Source: Basidiobolus meristosporus CBS 931.73 (taxonomy: Eukaryota > Basidiobolomycota > Basidiobolomycetes > Basidiobolales > Basidiobolaceae). Taken from it: a stretch of DNA of 64,000 bases. Location of the stretch: the NCBI GenBank assembly GCA_002104905.1, contig MCFE01000129.1:96098-160097 (forward strand), in the 5' to 3' direction. Under the pieces are notes generated by a model. The model saw only the letters and a program-made list of their open reading frames with translations, made no database searches and was not told the origin of the DNA. Position numbers and translations under genes: made by a program. How positions within the stretch are numbered: position 1 is the stretch's first letter; each line of letters starts with the position of its first letter. Positions 58,001-64,000 of this stretch are shown piece after piece.

Positions 58001-58707
58001 TCAGGCAGAGGTTGTGGCTTCTTCAGAGGCAGCATTGATAATGTGACCTGCAGAGTCCCAGAGCTCTTCAAATGGTGCATCACTTAAGTCAGCAAGGAGG
58101 GAAATGGCATGATTCTTGAGGAAGTATGCCACATCATAGGAGGGGGCTTGTCTCTTGATGGCAGCAAAGAAAGACAGAATGGCAACATGGGCTGGTGACT
58201 TGTTGAACAGTAGAGAGTCAGAGGATTCAGATTCTTCAGGCACTATCTTGAAGTCAGTTTTCAGCCAGTTAAGGTTCTTCTCCACAAAGGCAACAAATGG
58301 GTCAGCAATGTTTTGGTCTAGGATAACCTCCAGAATCTTCCCTTTTCTCCAGGCCAGGTTGACAATTCTTGAGAGCTGAATATTGCATGCCTTGAGTGCT
58401 TTCCTGATGTTGGAAATGGGAGTCCAGGGAACTTGCTTCAAGTACACCACAGTCCAGGTAGAAGCTGGTGGTAGGTTTGCTGGGGGCTTGTAAGTCCTTC
58501 TGTGTTGCAATGGAGCTGCAGTAGTCAGATTGGATTCCACATTCTCAGTAGAAGGTTTTCTTGATGTGTCTTGCTGAATAGTACTGGAGCTGGATGTGCT
58601 GATAATTCTTGCTAGAACCTTGCCTGCATAAGTCTGAGGTATAGATGAGGTGACTGTAGAGGTGGTGGCAGCTGGTGCAGGTGGAGAGGCAGAGACTTGA
58701 GCAGGAA
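58001..58707 (-). CDS. LINE-A ORF1, 5'-truncated nucleic-acid-binding protein
   Basis: About 235 residues are open up to the TTAGGG junction. No ATG starts the frame, so the N-terminus is lost; codons upstream of 58707 belong to telomeric repeat and the neighbouring SINE tail. A Ser/Thr/Pro-rich stretch leads to a conserved core shared with LINE-B ORF1 (TYKPPANLP, then NIRKAL, RIVNLAWRKGKILEVILD and a C-terminal helix PFEELWDSAG). The core has a beta-alpha-beta pattern that could be RRM-like, as in ORF1 of other non-LTR elements; that assignment is inference. The frame ends at UGA, and the next codon, CUA, continues in frame into ORF2. Confidence 0.82.
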
Positions 58708-58787
58708 GGGTTAGGGGGAGGAAAGTCACCAAGTGGTGAAATCTTTATTTACTTATGACAAGTATTTAAAGAAGCCAAGTTAATCTG

Positions 58788-58930
58788 AAGTAATTCCTAG
58801 AAAGCTAGGTCTGAGAGATATCTTCCTGGTAAACCAGGTCTGAGAGTTGAGAAGCTGAGTGGTACTATATTTCCTAGTTAGCTAGGTCTGAGAGAGGTTT
58901 CCTGGAAAGCCAGGCCTGAGAAGTGAGAAT
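58788..58930. repeat. Array of four 14-nt hairpins in the SINE body
   Basis: Four perfect-stem hairpins alternate CCTAG/CTAGG and CCTGG/CCAGG with 4-nt loops; each is followed by a CTGAGA-type word. In the second SINE copy they lie at 59748-59761, 59777-59790, 59825-59838 and 59853-59866. The pair-of-pairs spacing (29, 48, 28) shows a 77-bp tandem duplication. One loop differs between copies while the stem does not. Confidence 0.8.
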
Positions 58931-59172
58931 CTGAGTATATCTGAGGTGAGTTGTACTGATTTGCGGTAGCTTGTTTGTGGCCAGAATGGCCAGTAGACTG
59001 GGGGAACTGAGGGGTATTTCTGGGCGATCACTGGCCAAATTTACTAGGCAAATTTGACCAATTAGCATTTCAAGGATTTCAGCCAATCAGAGCCTTTACT
59101 TTGCCCGATGGTTGATCAAGCCATCTCCCAATGAGCACACATCAATTTATTGATCAAATTTTGTTGGATCCA

Positions 59173-59226
59173 GGATTTGAACCCACAACCATGGGTATGG
59201 AAGGGTTAGGGATAACCACAAGGCTA
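59173..59226 (-). promoter_or_regulatory. Putative RNA polymerase III A and B boxes of the SINE
   Basis: On the minus strand TAGCCTTGTGGTTA resembles the A box, and GGTTCAAATCC is a canonical B box 29 bp later. The flanks do not fold into a good tRNA cloverleaf (the acceptor and D stems fail), so this is a tRNA-derived relic rather than a tRNA gene. CCCTAACCC lies between the boxes. Confidence 0.6.
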
Positions 59227-59237
59227 AGTGTTCTTGG

Positions 59238-59646
59238 TTAGGGGGGAGACAGTCACCAACAGGTGAAATCTTTATTTCAGTTGAAACAAAGAAGCCAGCG
59301 CTACTGTTGTAGCTTTGATACAAGAGTGTGTAGCTGAGGGGAATTTGTAGGTAAGTTAATAAGAAGTGATCATAGTTCTTCAGTGCTAAACACACTGTTC
59401 AGTGGGAAGGGGGGTAGCAAGAGAGGTAAGAATGACTTATGAACAACATTAATGAGGGGAATGTGATAAGGATTGATATTCATCATAAAGGGAGTGTGCT
59501 GCTGCAGATATTGCTGCCAAAGGTCTGTCAAGTACTTCAGGTAGGCCAGCTTGGGCTTTTCTGACTGCAGAATAAATTCAGCAAACTTCTTGACTTCAGG
59601 ATCTCCAAGTATAGTTCTCCAGCAGGAGCCAGGTGTTGTGTGGTGT
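59238..59646 (-). mobile_element. LINE-A 3' fragment, 409 bp
   Basis: It contains the LINE-A tail and the last ~130 codons of ORF2, with one premature TGA. The 5' truncation meets GGGTTAGGGTTAGGG at 59647. It is very similar to the matching part of the long LINE-A copy. Confidence 0.93.
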
Positions 59647-59661
59647 GGGTTAGGGTTAGGG

Positions 59662-59902
59662 TTAGGGGGGAGGAAAGTCACCAAGTGGTGAAATCTTTAT
59701 TTACTTATGACAAGTATCTAAAGAAGCCAAGTTAATCTGAAGTTATTCCTAGAAAGCTAGGTCTGAGAGATATCTTCCTGGTAAGCCAGGTCTGAGAGTT
59801 GAGAAGCTGAGTGGTACTATATTTCCTAGTTAGCTAGGTCTGAGAGAGGTTTCCTGGAAAGCCAGGCCTGAGAAGTGAGAATCTGAATATATCTGAGCTA
59901 AG
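59662..59902 (-). mobile_element. SINE 3' fragment, 241 bp
   Basis: It matches the 3' half of the SINE at 58711, including all four body hairpins and the tail. It is 5'-truncated at the next TTAGGG (59903). It is preceded by about 2.5 telomeric repeats (59647-59661). Confidence 0.93.
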
Positions 59903-59991
59903 TTAGGGGGAGGGAAAGTCACCAAGTTGGTGAAATCTTTATTTGGGTTAAGAACTAATCTAAGTACAAATAAAGAAGCCAATTAAGAGGT
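59903..59991 (-). other. LINE-B 3' tail with hairpin and telomere junction
   Basis: The transcript-sense order is TGGCTTCTTTATTTG, a spacer, AAATAAAGATTTCACC, loop AACTT, GGTGACTTTCCCT, five C, then TAA of the telomeric complement. It is the parent of the SINE tail. Confidence 0.9.
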
Positions 59992-62841
59992 CTAGAACCT
60001 CTCTAATAAGTAATCTAATTTATGTTTTGTTTCATCTCTAATGTTTGTTTCAATAAAGTAAAGCTCATCAGGGGTAAATATAAAATTCAGGGGTTTTGGG
60101 GGAAGTACAAATTGTAGATGTTTCTGATCAATATAATCCAAGACTGGAACCCAGCCTGGGATTAGGTGTAGTAGGAAAGGTGTGTGGACTTGTAAGTAGC
60201 TCTGCCACATAGATCTTAGATGGTCCTGAGCCAGTAGTCTTGGTTTCTCAGCTTTTTGAAGTTTTGAAGCAAGCTCTGTTACTACAGCAGAGCCAACCAG
60301 GGTGTGCCAGCAAGAAGATTTCAGGGAGGAGTTAGATTGAAGCCATAGTTTGATGGAGGGGTTATGTGATTTCTGAAGTTTGACTAGGAAGGAAGCCCGG
60401 AGATAGATCATTCGGATTTGGTATGGGTAGAACCCAAAGGCTCCATTAGTTGCATGGATATAGGGAGATACTGGAAGATAAGGTACCAAGGATCTGATAC
60501 ACTGATGGAGAAATTTATCCAGGCGGTGAAGTTCTCTGGAGGTTAGGGGTATAATGTGGAGACCAAATTCAAGTACTGGCAGCACATAATGCTTCAGAAG
60601 TATAGGGATCTTTTGAATTGGAGTGTCTGGAGTGACTACTACCAGAAGCTTTTTGAGAGCCTGTTGGGCAAGACGGATCCTATTATTCAGGTGGAGCTTT
60701 GAGTCAATCCCATGTTGACAAAATGGCAGACCTAGATATATTGCAGTTTGTTGTGGCAGAATGCTAGTGTTCTGTATAGTTGTAGTGCATCCAATTGGGA
60801 CTGTCTTGGAAATTGAGAGTGAGAGGTTGTTGGCAGCCAAGTACTTCTCAATGATGGCAGTGTCTGCTATGGGATTAGGAGTAGCAATCTTGATATCATC
60901 CGCATAGAGAGTTAGTAGTGGATAGGGAGAGTCTGGTGAGGGGCCTTTTGGAAATAAAGGAAAGTCATGTAGGAATATCACAAATAGTAAGGGACCTAGT
61001 ACAGATCCTTGGACTACTCCATTTGGAACCTCATAAGTCTCTGATGTGCAACTTGGATGCAAAATTTTGGCTGAGTTCTCACAAAATAGAGAACGTACAA
61101 GAAGGGTCATTGGTAGTGTGGTAACTGCTAATAGCTTTCTCCAAAGCAGAGCTCTGTCCACAGAGTCAAAGGCTTTAGTAATGTCAAACAGAATGGTTGG
61201 CAATGAGAATTGAAGTGAATGATCATGGCTTAGCACTACAGCCATATCCAAGGAGAGTTTGGGCAAGAAGCCAAACTGAGAAGGATGGAATGGATATAGT
61301 TGAGATTGCAAGGATCTTGCTATCATAAGCTCAAAGATTTTCCGGCAGGTTGGTAGGAGTGAAACTGGCCGGTAAGAACCTGGGAGTGAGTGTTTCCCCT
61401 TCCCTTTGTATAAGGGTATTACATTTGCCTGTGACCAGGCCTTTGGGGTAGTCAATTGTTGGGCACAGATAGAGTAGAATGGGAGAAGTAAGTGACTCAT
61501 TTTGGAGTAGCACACCCGGAGTAGATCGTAGGTAATCAAGTCATGTCCAGGTGCAGTATTTGCAGGAAGCTTCTTTAAAATTTTCTCCAGAAGCTTTGCT
61601 GAAACCACAATTGGAGATGTTGGACTGGTGGATATGTTACCAGTATGGTAGAAAGGAGGAGTGGGATGCATGGTTGAATCAAAGAATATAGGGGCCAGTT
61701 TGTCTGGTGATGGTATACTCCTTGCTTGGGGTCTCATGGCTTTGTATACTCTTGATATGGACCTTGTGGTGGCATTCATATTTACTAAGGGCAAGGTATC
61801 CATGATATGAGCCCATAATCTAGTATGCTCAGTGATCTGTAGTGACTTGGAGTAGGAGATTGCGCTTTCCAGGAGGTTCTGTGTTTTTGGGTTAGGGAAA
61901 CATAGGTAGCTGGAATTTAAGGCAGAAATGATGGATTTCCATTTAAGTTGGTTTGCAGATGGCTTTTGGTAGGACTTGGTGGGCAGGGCCAGACAGCCAG
62001 TGATTATGATGAAATGCTGGTAAAATAGCCATAATGCATTTATATCATCACAAATCCATGCAGGTAAGCTGGGAAATGCATATTCTGTAAGCAAGGATAG
62101 GTAGTTGGCAAAGTCCTGTGTCTGTGATACTGAAGCTTTGGCTGGCAGGATTGTAAACGGCTGAAGAAGGGTGCCAATTGGTAGGGTTTTTCTGGCAGAA
62201 ATGATAATATGTATTGGCTTGTGATCAGATTTCTCTAGTGAACCACAGCTGATATCCTCTGGAATGCTTGTAACCTGGTGGATGTACTGTAAGGCAGCTG
62301 GAGTAGCTGTTACCCAGTCAACACAACGTTGAGCTTGCTGAGTGTTTACAGTGACCAGATGATTTTGTCGGAGGAACTTTTTAAAGTGCTCCTCTCGGGT
62401 TCTAAGTCTGGATGAAATAGTGGTGATATTTTCAGGGTGGGGGATATTTATATCTCCCACTACCATACAAGGGATTGATGAGCTGTTGATGAATTCTGAT
62501 GTGGCCAAGAAAATTGCCAGTGTTATGGAGTTAGACAGAGATGGAGGGAGATAGATAATAATGGCTACTATAGTTGGAAGTGTTAGAGCATAGCAGTAAT
62601 ACTCATAGATGATGGATACATTTGCTGAGGGTGCAAGCTTAGAAGATGAAAGAGCAACAAGTGCCATTGAGTGAGCTGGAAATTTTGGGTGAGCAGATGA
62701 ATATGCATTCAGTCTAGAGGGAAGTTTTGGCAACTTAACATCAATTAGTAGGAGCAAGGAATATTCCTTTTTCAGTAAGTTTTCTAATTCAGCTACAGTT
62801 GGAGTGATGGAGTTGCAATTGAGTAAGAGTATGTTCTGTAG
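59992..62841 (-). CDS. LINE-B ORF2: APE endonuclease and reverse transcriptase, intact
   Basis: 949 codons from the CUA after the UGA to the stop at 59992. Residues 8-11 (NCNS) open the APE-type endonuclease, which continues with GDIN at about 129-132 and SDH at about 205-207, blocks that hold catalytic residues. The reverse transcriptase follows, with SYRPVSLLPT, FDITKAFD at about 552-559, NGVVQGSVLGP at about 607-617 and the YADD box at about 646-649. No RNase H or CCHC region is seen. The enzyme would nick DNA and copy its own RNA from the 3' end. Whether it cuts TTAGGG or simply uses the chromosome end is unknown. There is no ATG at the frame start (the first codons are CUA CAG AAC), so expression as an ORF1-ORF2 fusion by readthrough is likely. 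Confidence 0.93.
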   Translation of the reverse strand, partial: LQNILLLNCNSITPTVAELENLLKKEYSLLLLIDVKLPKLPSRLNAYSSAHPKFPAHSMALVALSSSKLAPSANVSIIYEYYCYALTLPTIVAIIIYLPPSLSNSITLAIFLATSEFINSSSIPCMVVGDINIPHPENITTISSRLRTREEHFKKFLRQNHLVTVNTQQAQRCVDWVTATPAALQYIHQVTSIPEDISCGSLEKSDHKPIHIIISARKTLPIGTLLQPFTILPAKASVSQTQDFANYLSLLTEYAFPSLPAWICDDINALWLFYQHFIIITGCLALPTKSYQKPSANQLKWKSIISALNSSYLCFPNPKTQNLLESAISYSKSLQITEHTRLWAHIMDTLPLVNMNATTRSISRVYKAMRPQARSIPSPDKLAPIFFDSTMHPTPPFYHTGNISTSPTSPIVVSAKLLEKILKKLPANTAPGHDLITYDLLRVCYSKMSHLLLPFYSICAQQLTTPKAWSQANVIPLYKGKGKHSLPGSYRPVSLLPTCRKIFELMIARSLQSQLYPFHPSQFGFLPKLSLDMAVVLSHDHSLQFSLPTILFDITKAFDSVDRALLWRKLLAVTTLPMTLLVRSLFCENSAKILHPSCTSETYEVPNGVVQGSVLGPLLFVIFLHDFPLFPKGPSPDSPYPLLTLYADDIKIATPNPIADTAIIEKYLAANNLSLSISKTVPIGCTTTIQNTSILPQQTAIYLGLPFCQHGIDSKLHLNNRIRLAQQALKKLLVVVTPDTPIQKIPILLKHYVLPVLEFGLHIIPLTSRELHRLDKFLHQCIRSLVPYLPVSPYIHATNGAFGFYPYQIRMIYLRASFLVKLQKSHNPSIKLWLQSNSSLKSSCWHTLVGSAVVTELASKLQKAEKPRLLAQDHLRSMWQSYLQVHTPFLLHLIPGWVPVLDYIDQKHLQFVLPPKPLNFIFTPDELYFIETNIRDETKHKLDYLLERF

Positions 62842-63639
62842 TCAGGCAGACTCTGAGGTTGCCTGTTCCTGCTGAAACTCTTGCACTGCCCTTTGTAAAT
62901 TTCCAGAATTATTCCACAACTCTTCAAATGGAGCTTGCGTAATGTCTTTCAGGATTCTAATTGCTTCCTCTTTCAAGAAGTAGGCCACATCATAGGTTGG
63001 AGTCTGTTTCTTAATGGCAGCAAAGAAAGCCATAATTGCCATGTGAGCTGGCGGCTTGTTGAATATTCCTGGCTCAGTGTCCATTGACTCTGGTGGAATG
63101 ATTGTGAATTTGGTAGGCACCCAGTTTAGATTTTTTGCCAGATACTTAGTCAATGCAGTGGAGAAGTTTCTGTCTACAATCATTTCTAGGATCTTTCCTC
63201 TTCTCCAAGCTAGGTTAACAATTTTTGAAGTGTCAATATTTAGAGAGCGGAATGTATGTCTGATGTTTGATATAGTAGTCCATGGAACATTGGCAAAGTA
63301 TAGCAAGGACCAATTCTGGAGCTGAGGTAAGTTTGCTGGAGGCTTATAGGTAGACTTCCTGGCAGGTTGTGTGGTAGGCTTTAGTGTTTCCAAGGTAGCA
63401 AGTTGTGGTTGAGACTTTTTGGAATTACGTATGACTTTGGAAAGAATTCTGCCAGCAACTGTGTCAGGAATGTTAGTACTCATTGATGGTGCAGGGCCTG
63501 GCTCCTGGTACTGCTTTTGTAGAATACTTGAGTATGTCTCTTTTTGTTTTCCTTTATCCAATGTGCTATGCCTTGGAATGGGATTTTGGGGAATAGAGAC
63601 TTCAGGTATCAACTCTGGGGTCTGGTGATTGTCCAACAT
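62842..63639 (-). CDS. LINE-B ORF1, nucleic-acid-binding protein ending at a putative readthrough UGA
   Basis: 265 residues from the first ATG (63639). The same frame stays open upstream to 63797, adding about 50 codons with a leucine-zipper-like coiled coil (ELKQRVQILEEKLEAQ). It then continues into the telomere, where the CCCTAA strand reads Pro-Asn without stops. The true start is therefore uncertain and the copy may be 5'-truncated. The core (TYKPPANLP, LLYFANVP, NIRHTF, KIVNLAWRRGKILEMIVD) matches LINE-A ORF1 and may be RRM-like. It ends SESA-UGA, and the next codon is CUA, in frame with ORF2. Confidence 0.85.
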   Translation of the reverse strand: MLDNHQTPELIPEVSIPQNPIPRHSTLDKGKQKETYSSILQKQYQEPGPAPSMSTNIPDTVAGRILSKVIRNSKKSQPQLATLETLKPTTQPARKSTYKPPANLPQLQNWSLLYFANVPWTTISNIRHTFRSLNIDTSKIVNLAWRRGKILEMIVDRNFSTALTKYLAKNLNWVPTKFTIIPPESMDTEPGIFNKPPAHMAIMAFFAAIKKQTPTYDVAYFLKEEAIRILKDITQAPFEELWNNSGNLQRAVQEFQQEQATSESA

Positions 63640-63797
63640 TGTTGCTTGAGCTTCCAGCTTTTCCTCTAAGATTTGAACTCTCTGCTTAAGCTCATCATTT
63701 GACGCTATAAGTGTTGCATTGTTTGGAGCCAGGTCAGGTGTTGAGTTATGAAGGCAGGTTGAGCAGCGTTCTAACTCCTTTGTTTGGTCATCCAGGC

Positions 63798-64000
63798 TTA
63801 GGGTAGGGTTAGGGTTAGGGTTAGGGTTAGGGTTAGGGTTAGGGTTAGGGTTAGGGTTAGGGTTAGGGTTAGGGTTAGGGTTAGGGTTAGGGTTAGGGTT
63901 AGGGTTAGGGTTAGGGTTAGGGTTAGGGTTAGGGTTAGGGTTAGGGTTAGGGTTAGGGTTAGGGTTAGGGTTAGGGTTAGGGTTAGGGTTAGGGTTAGGT
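63798..64000 (+). repeat. Terminal telomere, (TTAGGG)n
   Basis: About 34 uninterrupted TTAGGG units reach the end of the window; only the second unit is irregular (TAGGG). The G-rich strand runs toward the right end, as expected for a true chromosome terminus. Confidence 0.98.

Larger units (their letters stand above)
55167..58707 (-). mobile_element. LINE-A: telomere-anchored non-LTR retrotransposon, long copy
   Basis: In element orientation: ORF1 (5'-truncated at 58707 by TTAGGG), a single UGA, ORF2 (endonuclease and reverse transcriptase), and a 3' region of about 60 nt ending in the hairpin, a C-run and the telomeric complement. It has no poly(A) tail. The 3' end faces the centromere. 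One single-base frameshift in ORF2 disables this copy. LINE-B at 59903-63797 is its close relative. Confidence 0.93.
58711..59237 (-). mobile_element. Telomere-anchored SINE with tRNA-like head and LINE-B tail
   Basis: A 527-bp element between two TTAGGG junctions, with no coding frame. In element orientation its 5' end carries A-box-like (59213-59226) and B-box-like (59173-59183) RNA polymerase III promoter sequences. The body holds four short hairpins. The last ~85 bp match the LINE-B tail (AAAGAAGCCA region, AAATAAAGATTTCACC, hairpin, C-run, TAACCC). This is the layout of a SINE that borrows a LINE's 3' end. Related copies lie at 59662-59902 and 43925-44183. Confidence 0.82.
59903..63797 (-). 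mobile_element. LINE-B: nearly complete telomeric non-LTR retrotransposon at the present telomere
   Basis: 3.9 kb, with both frames intact except for the single UGA between ORF1 and ORF2. The 5' side touches the terminal TTAGGG array directly and the 3' side ends in the tail hairpin and C-run against TTAGGG at 59903. It is the outermost, presumably youngest, unit and could be active. A few hundred bases at the 5' end may be missing, because no leader or promoter is seen before ORF1. Confidence 0.93.

Noticed and set aside
58001-58732. LINE-A ORF1 start at 58732
   Set aside because: That start is a TTG inside the neighbouring SINE tail. The element's own sequence begins only at 58707, so ORF1 is truncated.
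59160-59235. A real tRNA gene in the SINE head
   Set aside because: A- and B-box-like words are present, but the acceptor and D stems do not pair.
59370-59684. Open frame starting in a SINE tail and running through TTAGGG into LINE-A ORF2
   Set aside because: It starts at TTG, and its N-terminus is telomeric Pro-Asn codons. It is a chance fusion across a junction, not a gene.
1-64000. CRISPR arrays, bacterial operons, ribosomal RNA
   Set aside because: None seen. Introns, telomere and protein families are eukaryotic.

Overview
The window is the right-hand end of a fungal chromosome. It finishes in about 200 bp of uninterrupted TTAGGG repeats (63798-64000) on the strand that runs toward the terminus. 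Genes carry short GT-AG introns (41-83 bp) with CTAAC/CTAAT-like branch sites. The proteins include a KIN1/MARK-type kinase with a KA1 tail, a fungal homoserine O-acetyltransferase, a SulP sulfate permease, and Kre9-like and fasciclin-like surface proteins. This points to a filamentous ascomycete; I cannot fix the genus. Transposon DNA is very poor in CpG and gene DNA is not, which suggests a genome that methylates its repeats.

Layout. (1) 1 to about 9350 is a transposon compartment: a CCCCTTTA minisatellite, a ruined Ty3/gypsy chromovirus, a copia-type element with paired 349-bp LTRs and a 5-bp target duplication, and unrecognised relics. (2) About 9450-42620 is gene space: a C2H2 zinc-finger protein, Kin1, a fasciclin-domain protein, two Cys-rich single-pass membrane proteins, a PX-PB1 protein, a Kre9/Knh1-like protein, MET2, sulfate permease, a GPI-type surface protein and two hypotheticals. 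It also holds a long-dead pseudogene and a short interstitial telomeric tract. (3) About 42740-63797 is a layered chromosome end built from retroelements.

The chromosome end is the main discovery. Two related APE-type non-LTR retrotransposons (called here LINE-A and LINE-B) and a short non-autonomous element (SINE) with a tRNA-like head lie head-to-tail. All point the same way, 3' end toward the centromere. Each 3' end is fused to TTAGGG through a conserved tail: a 5-bp-stem hairpin, then a C-run, then TAACCC. Almost every unit boundary is a remnant of telomeric repeat, so the array reads as a record of former chromosome ends.

The layers can be ordered. Decayed tails of the same families lie deepest (42.75-44.2 kb). 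A copia element entered one of them and was broken in gag; the break was capped with TTAGGG (47956). A new tailed element followed and received a gypsy element. That gypsy element was also broken in gag and capped (54601). A fresh array then grew: a 283-bp unit in tandem, a long LINE-A, a SINE, fragments, and a nearly complete LINE-B touching the present telomere. In both LINEs, ORF1 and ORF2 share one frame separated by a single UGA followed by CUA, which suggests stop-codon readthrough. The nearest functional parallels I know are Drosophila HeT-A/TART, Bombyx TRAS/SART and Pyricularia MoTeR. MoTeR, however, has a restriction-like endonuclease, whereas these elements carry an APE-type one.
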